The translations under genes and the position numbers were made by a program. A DNA stretch of 26,282 nt from an uncultured Bacteroidales bacterium. GTDB taxonomy: Bacteria; Bacteroidota; Bacteroidia; Bacteroidales; WCHB1-69. Under the pieces are notes generated by a model. It worked only from the letters and a program-made list of their open reading frames with translations, had not been told where the DNA came from and ran no database searches. Below are positions 14,926 through 22,580 of the stretch, piece by piece. Position 1 is the first letter of the stretch. Each line of letters starts with the position of its first letter. The stretch spans positions 1 to 26,282 of the forward strand of contig CALECM010000029.1 of assembly GCA_937949745.1 (NCBI GenBank), given 5' to 3'.

Positions 14926-16485
14926 TTAATCTTTTTTGATTGGCAAATATAAAGTAAAAATACTCCCTTTATTCAACTCGCTTTTGACGGTTATATAACC
15001 GCCGTGTAAAGATACGATCTTTTTGACGTAATCCAGGCCCATACCGTATCCCTTCGTATTGTGGATATTACCTTTCGCTACACGATAAAATTCCTGAAAA
15101 ATACGTTTGATATTCTTTTTCGCGATCCCGATACCGTTATCTTTCACGTAAACCACAAAATATTTTCTCTCTTTCCGTGTCCCGATCTCGATCAAAGGAT
15201 TGTGCTTGGAATATTTGATCGCATTTTCCACCAGATTGATCACGCAATTCTCAATATGTGTCCTGTCGGCAAATACATCGGGATTAGCGGCATCCAGTTT
15301 CAACAATAAGGTTCCGTTGTTGGAGGTTACCTGAAGGGAGACGCTTTCGGCGATGGATTTGATCAACATATGGATATCAAATTTTTCAATATTCATCTCC
15401 AGTTGCCCTTTCTTTAGCTGGGCGATCTGCAGAATATTATTGACCATGTTTTTCAGCCGTTCGTTCTCATCTTTGATAATAGACACATACGCTCTTTTGG
15501 TAGCCGTGTCTTCCATGGTACTTTCGTCCGTAATGGCCTCACAAGCCAATGATATGGTGGCGATAGGCGTTTTAAATTCGTGAGTCATGTTATTCACAAA
15601 ATCATTTCTCACATCTGTTATTTTCTTCTGTTTATGGAGATAGAACAACGTAAAACCGGAAATGATCAAAATCACAGCCAGAAAAATAATGATCAACAAA
15701 GCGATCGTACCCATCATCTGGAAATAGATACCCCTTTCCGCAGGAAAATAGAGGATCAGGTAATGGGGCGCCAGGAATTTATCACTTTTTTTAAGGCTGA
15801 AAATATATTCACTCTTAAGGATTTCTTCCGGATCGGTAAATTCGGGTGGTACCACAAAGGTGGTGGTAAACGCGTTATAAAGCGCAAAATCAAATTTATA
15901 TTGTCTTCCTATATCGCCTAAAGATTCTTTGATAATACGGTTAAGAAAGTCCCGGTTGAGGAGGGCAACGGTATTGCTGTCCATTTCGATCAGGTTAATA
16001 TCGAGTTTATAACGATTGGTCCTCCTTCCTGATCTTTTATCCTCAAACTGGCTGGCTTCGAAATCGGCTTCCCATTTAGAAGGAAGATAGGGGAAATTTT
16101 TCCTGTAATTAGTGTCGAAATAGGTGGTATCGTAAGATGATAAAAATACATTTTGCTCCGTATAAGATATAGTACTTCTTATTACCCCGATAGGTTTTAA
16201 ATTATTGGTATCCAGTAAAAATTTTCTGGCATATTTATGAAAAACGGTCGGCATCGAATCATTTTTCACCGCATTCATCTCGATGAAGGGCATATTGGCC
16301 GTATCTCCTTTGAGTACAGCATCTATTTTATTGACCATCTCATCCCCGGCAGATAAGATCTCACTGGCAAAAATACTTTTTTGCACTTTCTCAGCTTCCG
16401 TATAAAGCTTGAAAATGGCTATCACCAACATGATAGCCGTAATGATCAATAAAATGGAAATCGGTATAATTAATCTTTTTCTCAT
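14926..16485 (-). CDS. rprX: Sensor histidine kinase, RprX-like
   Basis: A 519-residue membrane kinase, partner of RprY. The start is taken at ATG 16485 (MRKRLIIPIS), because a longer frame back to 16527 would overlap the upstream gene and add a non-family sequence; 519 residues also agrees with RprX as remembered. TM1 lies at about 5-28, a periplasmic sensor region at about 29-250 and TM2 at about 255-285 (ALLIIIFLAVILIISGFTLF). The HisKA domain has phospho-acceptor His in NNMTHEFKTPIATI. The ATPase domain shows the N box (NCVINLVENAIKYS), G1 (DNGIGIAKKNI), F box (IFQEFYRV) and G2 (TKGYGMGLDYV). It starts one base after the stop of the acyl-CoA reductase gene. Confidence 0.9.
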   Translation of the reverse strand: MRKRLIIPISILLIITAIMLVIAIFKLYTEAEKVQKSIFASEILSAGDEMVNKIDAVLKGDTANMPFIEMNAVKNDSMPTVFHKYARKFLLDTNNLKPIGVIRSTISYTEQNVFLSSYDTTYFDTNYRKNFPYLPSKWEADFEASQFEDKRSGRRTNRYKLDINLIEMDSNTVALLNRDFLNRIIKESLGDIGRQYKFDFALYNAFTTTFVVPPEFTDPEEILKSEYIFSLKKSDKFLAPHYLILYFPAERGIYFQMMGTIALLIIIFLAVILIISGFTLFYLHKQKKITDVRNDFVNNMTHEFKTPIATISLACEAITDESTMEDTATKRAYVSIIKDENERLKNMVNNILQIAQLKKGQLEMNIEKFDIHMLIKSIAESVSLQVTSNNGTLLLKLDAANPDVFADRTHIENCVINLVENAIKYSKHNPLIEIGTRKERKYFVVYVKDNGIGIAKKNIKRIFQEFYRVAKGNIHNTKGYGMGLDYVKKIVSLHGGYITVKSELNKGSIFTLYLPIKKD

Positions 16486-16486
16486 A

Positions 16487-17545
16487 TTAATTTTTTTCCT
16501 GCTGCTGATCACCCGCCAACCAGGCAATCACATCCACACCATCCGCATGGTCGGTAATATCCGGTTGTTGCGATTTACCAAAAGGAATGGTATCCGGAAT
16601 CCGATCATCAGCCGAAACCACACACTGGATATGCTCCTTTTCCTTTTCCATAAATTTTTTTATCTGCTCCACATCCTGATAATACTGGTAATAAATAATG
16701 CCTATCGGGGAAGCAAGTTGCATTTTCTCTATCAATAGAGCGATCCCTGCATCGAGATAAGGGATACTGTTCATAAGATGTACGGTCTTCTGGTAATCGA
16801 GATTATTCAGGTAACGATGATGGACCGCAATCTCCTTCCCTTTCCTGTTCCATACTCCGATCAACTTCTCAAAGGAATAATTTTCCGGCACAAATAAGGC
16901 GGAAACCGAACGGCATCCCAGGCCGAAATAGAGGAAAATATCATCAAAAAGGGCTTCCAGCTCTTCATCGGATTCACGCCCTGAAAGGATTGCGAAACTA
17001 TTCCGGTGGTGACGTAAAATATGAGGATATTTCCCGAAATAATATTCAAAGTAACGGGCGCTGTTATTACTTCCGGTCGCGATGATTTTATCGAAACGGA
17101 CCGGTTTATCCACAAATTCAATATTACTTTTGAAACCGGGCTCAATGGCGGTCAGTATTTCCGCCAGTGCCGGTAACAAAATACGGTCATCTTTCGAAAG
17201 TTTTCCCATATAACGGTTTCCGCTCACCAAAACCGAAAAGAAATCATGAAACCCGGCCAAAGGAATATTCCCGGCTGAGATCACTGCAACCGTATCCCCT
17301 TTATTAAAATCCAGATGAGGAAATGTTTCGTAGTAAGTTTGTAATTCCGTAATTTTTTTCTTTTCCAACATGGCCGCAATAGCATCTATTGCATAGTACA
17401 TATGGGATATCAGGAACCAGGGATTCAGGACAGCCTGTTGCTGAACGGCTTCCCGGAGGGATTGAAAATGCGGATCTTTTTTATCCCGCAAAATTTCACC
17501 CATTTTTATAAAAGCTCCGATCCTTTCTGAGATAGTAATGCTCAT
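16487..17545 (-). CDS. LuxC-type acyl-CoA reductase family protein
   Basis: A 352-residue protein of the LuxC/acyl-CoA reductase family, related to aldehyde dehydrogenases; members reduce acyl-thioesters to aldehydes with NADPH. Landmarks are DTVAVISAGNIPLAGFHDFFSVLVSGN (84-110, nucleotide-binding region), IIATGSNNSARYFEYYFG (154-171) and FGLGCRSVSALFVP (207-220) with the likely catalytic Cys211. The true substrate in Bacteroidota is not known to me. The C-terminal residues after about 330 (DHADGVDVIAWLAGD) end as usual for the family. It is immediately upstream of rprX with a one-base gap, so the reductase and the two-component genes are probably cotranscribed. Confidence 0.82.
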   Translation of the reverse strand: MSITISERIGAFIKMGEILRDKKDPHFQSLREAVQQQAVLNPWFLISHMYYAIDAIAAMLEKKKITELQTYYETFPHLDFNKGDTVAVISAGNIPLAGFHDFFSVLVSGNRYMGKLSKDDRILLPALAEILTAIEPGFKSNIEFVDKPVRFDKIIATGSNNSARYFEYYFGKYPHILRHHRNSFAILSGRESDEELEALFDDIFLYFGLGCRSVSALFVPENYSFEKLIGVWNRKGKEIAVHHRYLNNLDYQKTVHLMNSIPYLDAGIALLIEKMQLASPIGIIYYQYYQDVEQIKKFMEKEKEHIQCVVSADDRIPDTIPFGKSQQPDITDHADGVDVIAWLAGDQQQEKN

Positions 17546-17560
17546 CCTGCAAATTTAATG

Positions 17561-17568
17561 CAAAGTTA
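17561..17568 (-). promoter_or_regulatory. -7 box (TAACTTTG) upstream of the acyl-CoA reductase
   Basis: A TAnnTTTG box on the - strand lies 15 bases before the start codon, which would give a very short mRNA leader. No clear -33 TTG. Confidence 0.4.
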
Positions 17569-17651
17569 CATGATTTTAGTTTTAGGTACCGTTAAAACAG
17601 GTCTGAAAAATTATTTTTTATAAAAATAAACGGACGGAAAGAAAAAAAACT

Positions 17652-17659
17652 TATTTTTG
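17652..17659 (+). promoter_or_regulatory. -7 box (TATTTTTG) of the tRNA-Pro/tRNA-Arg transcript
   Basis: A perfect TAnnTTTG element lies 12 bases before the first base of tRNA-Pro, the spacing expected for a tRNA promoter. It probably drives both tRNAs. Confidence 0.6.
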
Positions 17660-17671
17660 CACCTCCAAAAT

Positions 17672-17746
17672 CGGGATATAGCGTAGTCCGGTTATCGCGC
17701 CTGCTTTGGGAGCAGGAGGTCGCAAGTTCGAATCTTGCTATCCCGA
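17672..17746 (+). tRNA. tRNA-Pro (anticodon TGG)
   Basis: A 75-base cloverleaf. The acceptor arms CGGGATA and TATCCCG are fully complementary with discriminator A17746. The anticodon arm CCTGC-TTTGGGA-GCAGG reads TGG, and the T arm GCAAG-TTCGAAT-CTTGC is perfect. CCA is not encoded (ACT follows). An 11-base spacer leads to tRNA-Arg, so the two are cotranscribed. Confidence 0.97.
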
Positions 17747-17757
17747 CTCAAGAACCC

Positions 17758-17830
17758 GGTTCCGTAGCTCAATGGATAGAGCAACTGCCTTCTAAGCAGT
17801 AGGTTGCTGGTTCGATCCCAGCCGGAATCG
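17758..17830 (+). tRNA. tRNA-Arg (anticodon TCT)
   Basis: A 73-base cloverleaf. Acceptor GGTTCCG pairs with CGGAATC (one G-T), with discriminator G17830. The anticodon arm ACTGC-CTTCTAA-GCAGT reads TCT, decoding AGA/AGG. The T arm GCTGG-TTCGATC-CCAGC is perfect. CCA is not encoded. A T-run (CTCTTTTTTA) follows directly and may end the transcript. Confidence 0.97.
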
Positions 17831-17871
17831 CTCTTTTTTAATTACTTTCCAATTATTTAATTCCCCCATTC

Positions 17872-20181
17872 TTAGTCGAAATCCAACGGTTTGCGCTCCC
17901 TGCCTTTTTCATTACATCCGGACCGGTCTCCGGTATAGGCCGCCGGAACCTGAAAATCATAACCCTGGGCTTCCCTGTTCTTGACCATCCTTTGATAAGG
18001 AAGGTTGGGATCATTGTAACATTTTTGCATGAAAAGTCCGAAAACCGGCATGGCGGTTCTGGCGCCCTGGCCTAAAGCGGTACTTCTGAAGTGGGCCGCG
18101 CGGTCTTCGCAACCTACCCATACGCCGCAGGTAAGGGCCGGCGTATAACCCACGAACCATCCGTCGGACTGGTTATCCGTTGTTCCCGTTTTTCCGGCTA
18201 AAGGAAAATCAAGTTTATACTGTGAACGTAACCTGCCGCCCGTACCGTAATCCACCACGCCCTGCATCAGCCTCACCGTCTTGAATGTGGTGATCTGGTC
18301 AATGGCTTCATTGGTTTTAGGGATGAAAGTATGGATCACATTTCCTTCTTTGTCGCAAATTTTGGTAATAAAGGTGGGTTCGATATAAACACCCTGGTTA
18401 GGGAAGCAATTCATGGCTCCCACCTGCTCATATAATGTCAGTTCACAGGCACCTAAAGAGATGGATGGAACCGCCGGTATTTCGGAAGTCATTCCCATAT
18501 TACGGACCAGCTGGATAACCGATTGCGGACCGAATTGTTTCATCAGGTAAGCGGATATATAATTGAGCGAATGAGCTAACGCTTCTTTCAACGGCAACAT
18601 TTGTCCATCCTTATATTTACTTGAATTCCGGGGTGTCCATGTTCCTCCTTCCGGAAGATTGAAGGTAACCGGCACGTTCGGCACCATCGTACAGGGATCG
18701 TAATCTCCGTTTTGCATGGCGACTGTGTATACATAAGGCTTAAAGGTAGAACCTACCTGACGGCGGGATAATTTCACATGGTCGAACTGGAAGTAATTAT
18801 AATCGACACCGCCCACGTATGCTTTTACATGGCCCGTATGAGGTTCCACGGCCATCATACCGCACTGCAGGAACGACTTCATGTAACGGATAGAATCCAT
18901 GGGAGTCATTACCGTGTCCACCATTCCCCTGTCCCAGGTAAGAACTTTCATGTTGACCCGCTTATTAAAAGCGTTTCTGATCTCCTCATCCGTCGCGCCG
19001 GCATCTTTCATCACGGCATATCGTTCCGAACGTTTCATGGCCGAATTCAGGATCCTGTCGGTTTCGGCTTCGGTTATATTATAGAACGGTGCGTTTTTCC
19101 GTCCTTTCCAATGCTCGAAGAAGAGAGGCTGTAAATATTGGCAAACATGCTCCTTGACAGCCGACTCCGCATGGCGTTGCATTCTGGCGTCTATCGTGGT
19201 GTAAATTTTCAGGCCGTCTTTATAAATGTCGTAATGGGTTCCGTCCGGTTTCGGATTCTTGCGGCACCAGTCCACCATAAATTGCCGGATATATTCCCTG
19301 AAATAAGTAGCAATGCCCCGTGTATGGCTTTGGACTGTAAAATTGGAAATATCGATCGGGATCGACTGGATGGAATCGGTCGCTTCTTTCGTTAAGAAGT
19401 TATATTTTTCCATCTGTTCCAAAACCGTATTCCTACGGTTAAAGGAAGCTTGCGGATTGCGTCTGGGACTGTAACGCGTAGGCGCTTTCAACATTCCTAC
19501 CAGCAATGCCGATTCTTCGGTTTTAAGATCCCGGGGTTCTTTACCGAAATAAGTAGCGGAAGCTGATTTAATACCCAGGGAATTATTCCCAAAATCAACG
19601 GTATTAAGGTACATGGCTAAGATCTCGTTTTTAGAATATTCCCGCTCCAGACGGGCCGCCACTACCCATTCCTTAAATTTGGTCAGGATCAGTTTGGCTT
19701 TGCTGGCATCCGGATCCCGTGGGAAAAGATTTTTGGCCAATTGTTGCGTGATCGTACTTCCGCCTCCTTTCCTGTTGAAGGTAATCACGCCGAAAGCCAC
19801 CCGGAATAAAGCCCTTACATCCACACCCGAGTGATCGTAAAAACGGATATCCTCCGTAGCGATCAATGCGTCGGTCAAAGATTTGGGTAGTTCATGATAA
19901 GGTGATATGGAGCGGTTCTCCACGTAATATTTCCCAAGCAATTCGCCGTCATAGGAATAGACTTCGGTAGCCAGGTTGGTGGAAGGATTTTCCAGATCAA
20001 TAAAAGAGGGCATGAAACCCATCAACCCGGTCGAAATACCTATAAAAAGGAATAAGACGATCGCTACTAAAGACGCGTAAACGATCCAGAACGGTTTGAT
20101 CCATTTGGAATATTGTTTGTTCTTTTCAGTTTTTTTGGAGGATTTAGAAGACTTAGTATGCATTCCTGTAATTTTACCCAT
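17872..20181 (-). CDS. mrcA: Class A penicillin-binding protein (PBP1A type)
   Basis: A bifunctional peptidoglycan glycosyltransferase/transpeptidase anchored in the inner membrane. It has 769 residues: a basic cytoplasmic start, one TM helix at about 32-57, then a GT51 domain with ATEDIRFYDHSGVDVRAL (catalytic Glu110) and GGGSTITQQLAKNLFPRD. The transpeptidase domain carries SxxK in GSTFKPYVY (S478, K481), SxN in HSLNYIS (538-540) and KTGTTDNQSDGWFVGYTP (KTGT 664-667). All catalytic motifs are intact. The start at 20181 is preferred, though MHTKSS at 20163 is possible. It converges with tRNA-Arg and diverges from tRNA-Leu. The symbol mrcA follows E. coli usage; ponA is also used. Confidence 0.95.
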   Translation of the reverse strand: MGKITGMHTKSSKSSKKTEKNKQYSKWIKPFWIVYASLVAIVLFLFIGISTGLMGFMPSFIDLENPSTNLATEVYSYDGELLGKYYVENRSISPYHELPKSLTDALIATEDIRFYDHSGVDVRALFRVAFGVITFNRKGGGSTITQQLAKNLFPRDPDASKAKLILTKFKEWVVAARLEREYSKNEILAMYLNTVDFGNNSLGIKSASATYFGKEPRDLKTEESALLVGMLKAPTRYSPRRNPQASFNRRNTVLEQMEKYNFLTKEATDSIQSIPIDISNFTVQSHTRGIATYFREYIRQFMVDWCRKNPKPDGTHYDIYKDGLKIYTTIDARMQRHAESAVKEHVCQYLQPLFFEHWKGRKNAPFYNITEAETDRILNSAMKRSERYAVMKDAGATDEEIRNAFNKRVNMKVLTWDRGMVDTVMTPMDSIRYMKSFLQCGMMAVEPHTGHVKAYVGGVDYNYFQFDHVKLSRRQVGSTFKPYVYTVAMQNGDYDPCTMVPNVPVTFNLPEGGTWTPRNSSKYKDGQMLPLKEALAHSLNYISAYLMKQFGPQSVIQLVRNMGMTSEIPAVPSISLGACELTLYEQVGAMNCFPNQGVYIEPTFITKICDKEGNVIHTFIPKTNEAIDQITTFKTVRLMQGVVDYGTGGRLRSQYKLDFPLAGKTGTTDNQSDGWFVGYTPALTCGVWVGCEDRAAHFRSTALGQGARTAMPVFGLFMQKCYNDPNLPYQRMVKNREAQGYDFQVPAAYTGDRSGCNEKGRERKPLDFD

Positions 20182-20216
20182 TAATTTCCAGCAGTTTCCT
20201 ATAAAGAAATTATCTA

Positions 20217-20224
20217 CAAAGATA
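20217..20224 (-). promoter_or_regulatory. -7 box (TATCTTTG) of the PBP1A gene
   Basis: A perfect TAnnTTTG box on the - strand, 35 bases before the ATG at 20181, divergent from the tRNA-Leu promoter. No -33 TTG is evident. Confidence 0.5.
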
Positions 20225-20263
20225 ATATTTTTTTAAACGGTAAAAACCGATTAATATTTTTGC

Positions 20264-20271
20264 TATTTTTG
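20264..20271 (+). promoter_or_regulatory. -7 box (TATTTTTG) of tRNA-Leu
   Basis: A perfect TAnnTTTG box lies 11 bases before tRNA-Leu. An identical box occurs 9 bases earlier at 20255-20262, so the functional one is uncertain; spacing favours the proximal copy. Confidence 0.55.
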
Positions 20272-20282
20272 CCAGCCTAAAA

Positions 20283-20366
20283 GCCCAGGTGGTGGAATTG
20301 GTAGACACGCTACTTTGAGGGGGTAGTGGGAGTATTCCCGTGCAAGTTCGACTCTTGTCCTGGGCA
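20283..20366 (+). tRNA. tRNA-Leu (anticodon GAG)
   Basis: An 84-base type II tRNA with a long variable arm (TGGGAGTATTCCCGT). Acceptor GCCCAGG pairs perfectly with CCTGGGC, with discriminator A20366. The anticodon arm CTACT-TTGAGGG-GGTAG reads GAG. The D loop contains GGTGGAATTGGTAGACACG, usual for Leu. CCA is not encoded. A rho-independent terminator follows after four bases. Confidence 0.96.
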
Positions 20367-20370
20367 CAGC

Positions 20371-20405
20371 AAAAGCGCTAACTAATAATAGTTAGCGCTT
20401 TTTTT
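20371..20405 (+). terminator. Rho-independent terminator after tRNA-Leu
   Basis: AAAAGCGCTAAC (20371-20382), loop TAATAATA, then GTTAGCGCTTTT and further T residues to 20405. The stem is perfect over 12 pairs with a 7-T tail. The A-rich 5' flank makes it work in both directions, so it also shields the PBP1A promoter region from the - strand Rhs array. Confidence 0.93.
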
Positions 20406-20425
20406 GCAGAAACCGACGATTTACT

Positions 20426-20551
20426 TTAATCAGAGAATATCTGGTTTAAATAAGTTTTCCAATAGTTGTTTTCCTGTTCATATTCTTTAAAGGATGGAAA
20501 ATCTGATTTCTCCGGATCGTGTTTTTTATACCTGTAATTCAAGAGCCTGAT
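20426..20551 (-). pseudogene. 3' remnant of an unidentified gene in the Rhs region
   Basis: An open stretch of 41 codons on the - strand ends at TAA 20426-20428 and is cut upstream by a stop at 20552-20554. It reads naturally as protein (LLNYRYKKHDPEKSDFPSF, then KEYEQENNYWKTYLNQIFSD) but has no start codon. Its composition, charged and rich in Tyr and Asn, resembles the ends of toxin or immunity genes. It is probably the leftover 3' end of an older cassette of the array. Identity unknown. Confidence 0.4.
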
Positions 20552-20575
20552 TTACATTTGCAATTTACAGGTTTC

Positions 20576-20653
20576 TCAGGATATATAATCGAAACCGAAC
20601 ATATTTTCTGCCCAAACTGCACCGACTTGTTTTCGTAACAGCTTAAAATACAT
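20576..20653 (-). other. Short ORF of 25 codons next to the structured repeat, uncertain
   Basis: Reads MYFKLLRKQVGAVWAENM then FGFDYIS, and stops at TGA. The frame continues upstream into the repeat at 20664-20811 without a stop for a few codons, so it may be part of that repeat or the remnant of a gene rather than a gene itself. No initiation signal is seen. Confidence 0.25.
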
Positions 20654-20663
20654 TGATTTTTTA

Positions 20664-20811
20664 GGCGTGTCCCTCGCCTGACGGCTCGGGCCGGGCTTTT
20701 CGCTCATACTCCTCGCTTTACTGCATTCGATTCCCGTTTTTTCTTTAAAAATATATTTTCCCTTCGGTTGTTATCTCTGCGCTGCGGGGTAACCGCTACA
20801 ATCCCTCACGC
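20664..20811. repeat. Structured intergenic element GGCGTGTCCC...ATCCCTCACGC
   Basis: A GC-rich block of 148 bases in AT-rich surroundings, starting GGCGTGTCCCTCGCC and ending CTACAATCCCTCACGC. Its ends are inverted (GCGTG / CACGC). Inside it has a potential stem GGTTGTTA.../...TAACC near 20767-20793 and a GCC-GGC-rich part near 20675-20696. I recall elements of this form recurring between genes and near Rhs loci in Bacteroidota, but that is memory, not a search. It touches the exact point where the decayed Rhs tail 4 begins. Confidence 0.6.
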
Positions 20812-20815
20812 AAAT

Positions 20816-21177
20816 TACATTGAAAGTTTTGTCTTTTATAGAAAAACTTTTTACACTTTCACTTTTCACCAAGTATTTTCTCTCCCGCTTGTTCCACCCT
20901 TTGCTTCCGATGTAAATATTTTATATCTGAAACAGCATCAGGAAGGTAAAAATTCTTAACAGAAGGATTAGGAAGGAGAGTGTCTAAACCCAAAGGATCA
21001 ATATACCATACCGGATTATTCGCAAAAGTCGCATACGGGCTTTCATAGGCCTTTATTACCGGATCCACATTCCATCTTCTGCTCAATCTCGCGTTATATT
21101 GCCAGAATTCTGCCGTGTAACTCTGCCTAATCCCATAACCTCATTATCCATTCCTGTCCGTTTAAACCGTAGCGGTA
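20816..21177 (-). pseudogene. Decayed Rhs tail 4 (core end plus start of tail-3 type toxin)
   Basis: A degraded copy of the first part of tail 3. Transcription order: YRYG-x-NGQE (21177 down), a damaged DNEV..QSYTAEFWQY with at least two frameshifts (one in the E-K-D-N-E codons near 21150, one near 21125), then an intact stretch RRWNVDPVIKAYESPYATFA followed by DPLGLDTLLPNPS and NFYLPDAVSDIKY. Further frameshifts follow near 20900 before homology stops abruptly at about 20818, beside the structured repeat. Equivalent residues in tail 3 (22479-22085) are clean. No start codon and no immunity gene remain downstream. Tail 3 and this copy share the same toxin type, so this is probably an older, displaced cassette. 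Confidence 0.8.
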
Positions 21178-21188
21178 AATATATTGAT

Positions 21189-21578
21189 TTATTCAAAATG
21201 ACCATATCTTATAAAATATCCTGTTTCTACTACAACTTTATCCACAATTACTCCATTAGTATCTTTTTTATATAGTAGAAATTGGTCACTTCCTCTTTTT
21301 TTCACAATAGAATCACACAACGAAATATTTTGCAACAATGGCGTTCCACTCATTCCAAATGTCAAAAATTGGTTGTCTAACCATAAAAGCATTCCTCTGG
21401 GAATTTCCTCATACTGGTTTACAATACCACTAAATTCCATATCTATAAATCTTTTTGCAACTTCTTTTTGTTCCATTTCTAGTTTCTTTTTACTCCATAA
21501 CTGACAAAGTACAATCGTTAAAAAAAGTACCACAATAAGAGTAAAATATAAAATATATTTTTTTGTATTATTTTCCAT
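21189..21578 (-). CDS. Putative immunity protein 3, single membrane anchor
   Basis: A 129-residue protein with an N-terminal signal anchor (residues 8-27, YILYFTLIVVLFLTIVLCQL) and a soluble domain of about 100 residues probably on the periplasmic side (GMLLWLDNQFLTFGMSGTPLLQNISLCDSIVKKRGSDQFLLYKKDTNG...). It has no enzymatic motif. It follows tail 3 by four bases if the tail is read through its frameshifts to TAA 21583, the same tight spacing as tail 1/immunity 1 and tail 2/immunity 2. The cognate-immunity role is inferred from position and size. It is unrelated in sequence to immunity 1 and 2, matching the different tail type. Confidence 0.55.
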   Translation of the reverse strand: MENNTKKYILYFTLIVVLFLTIVLCQLWSKKKLEMEQKEVAKRFIDMEFSGIVNQYEEIPRGMLLWLDNQFLTFGMSGTPLLQNISLCDSIVKKRGSDQFLLYKKDTNGVIVDKVVVETGYFIRYGHFE

Positions 21579-21582
21579 AATA

Positions 21583-22479
21583 TTAGTTTTTTATAAGTCC
21601 TTCCCCTAGCCCATGAGCCGCCAAAGCCAAAGCCTATACCTGTAGTTATACCTTGCCAAGTGATATTTCCTTTTTCATCATAGCTTTTGTAATTACCTTT
21701 ACCATATAATAAATTAAATTGATAGTAAGTAAAATTTCCAAGAACATCATTAATTGTCACTGTATTTAATGGATTGGGACCTACATAATTCAGTTCCGTT
21801 ATATTTAACCCCCAATCTCCCCTAAACCCCAACCGCGGGATTCACTTCTGGTATAAAACCAGGAAATATCATCTCCGGTATTTAATATATTTATTGCCCA
21901 GGACACATTGGCAGAAATAATGAATGAACTTTCTAGGTTGGCAGAAAATGATATAAGGTCTGCCATGCTTCTATTTCTAATAACAACATCTTTCACAAGT
22001 TCCGGTAAATAATCGTATGGATTATATAATTCACCTTCAGAAGTTTTATATCCAATGAAATTCCCTGATTCAATATCAAAACGAGCATTGAAAGTTTTGT
22101 CTTTTATAGAAAAACTTTTTACACTTTCACTTTTCACCAAGTATTCTCTCCCGCTTATTCCACCTTTTGCTGTTTCCGATGTAAAATACTTTATATCTGA
22201 AACAGCATCAGGAAGGTAAAAATTTTTACCAGAAGGATTAGGAAGGAGAGTATCCAAACCCAAAGGATCACTAAACCATGTCGGATTATTCGCAAAAGTC
22301 GCATACGGGCTTTCATAGGCTTTTATTATAGGATCCACATTCCAACGCCTTCCCAATCGGGCATCGTATTGCCAGAACTCAGCCGTATAACTCTGCCCAT
22401 CACCATAAATCTCATTATCCTTCTCCTGCCCGTTAAAGCCATACCGATAATAGTTTTCGAAACTGTTAAGATACATCAT
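21583..22479 (-). pseudogene. Rhs orphan tail 3, interrupted by two compensating frameshifts
   Basis: The first frame (22479 to 21805) gives 224 residues: MMYLNSFENYYRYGFNGQEK, the Rhs core ending YDARLGRRWNVDP...ANNPTWFSDPLGL, then a tail beginning DTLLPNPSGKNFYLPDAVSD. At a C5 run on the + strand (21809-21813) the frame breaks. One added base would continue as GGLNITELNYVGPNPLNTV and onward. Near 21640 a second one-base change returns to the original frame, ending AHGLGEGLIKN at TAA 21583, four bases before immunity 3. Total length would be about 298 residues. The toxin part is rich in Gly, Asn and aromatic residues and has no catalytic motif I recognise. Frameshifts could be real decay or read errors in G/C runs. 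Confidence 0.7.
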
Positions 22480-22580
22480 ATTACCAATGCCATGTCTTTT
22501 TATGTTCCTTAGGATTTACTATTTCCCCATTAATTCGAACAAATTCCAAATGTCCTTTAACCGTTAATTTGCAGTCTACA
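22380..22580. repeat. Direct repeat copy A: immunity 3' end + Rhs core start
   Basis: Nearly identical to 23831-24031 (offset 1,451). Contains the 3' end of immunity 2, one spacer base and the first codons of tail 3. The segment 22445-22573 has only about one or two differences from its partner. Confidence 0.8.

Noticed and set aside
16486..16527. Longer N-terminus of the RprX-like kinase (14 extra residues)
   Set aside because: It would overlap the end of the acyl-CoA reductase gene and adds a charged sequence before the membrane helix; 16485 gives the expected length.
20283..20366. Integration (att) site at tRNA-Leu
   Set aside because: No repeat of the tRNA 3' end and no integrase gene is visible in the window; kept only as a question.
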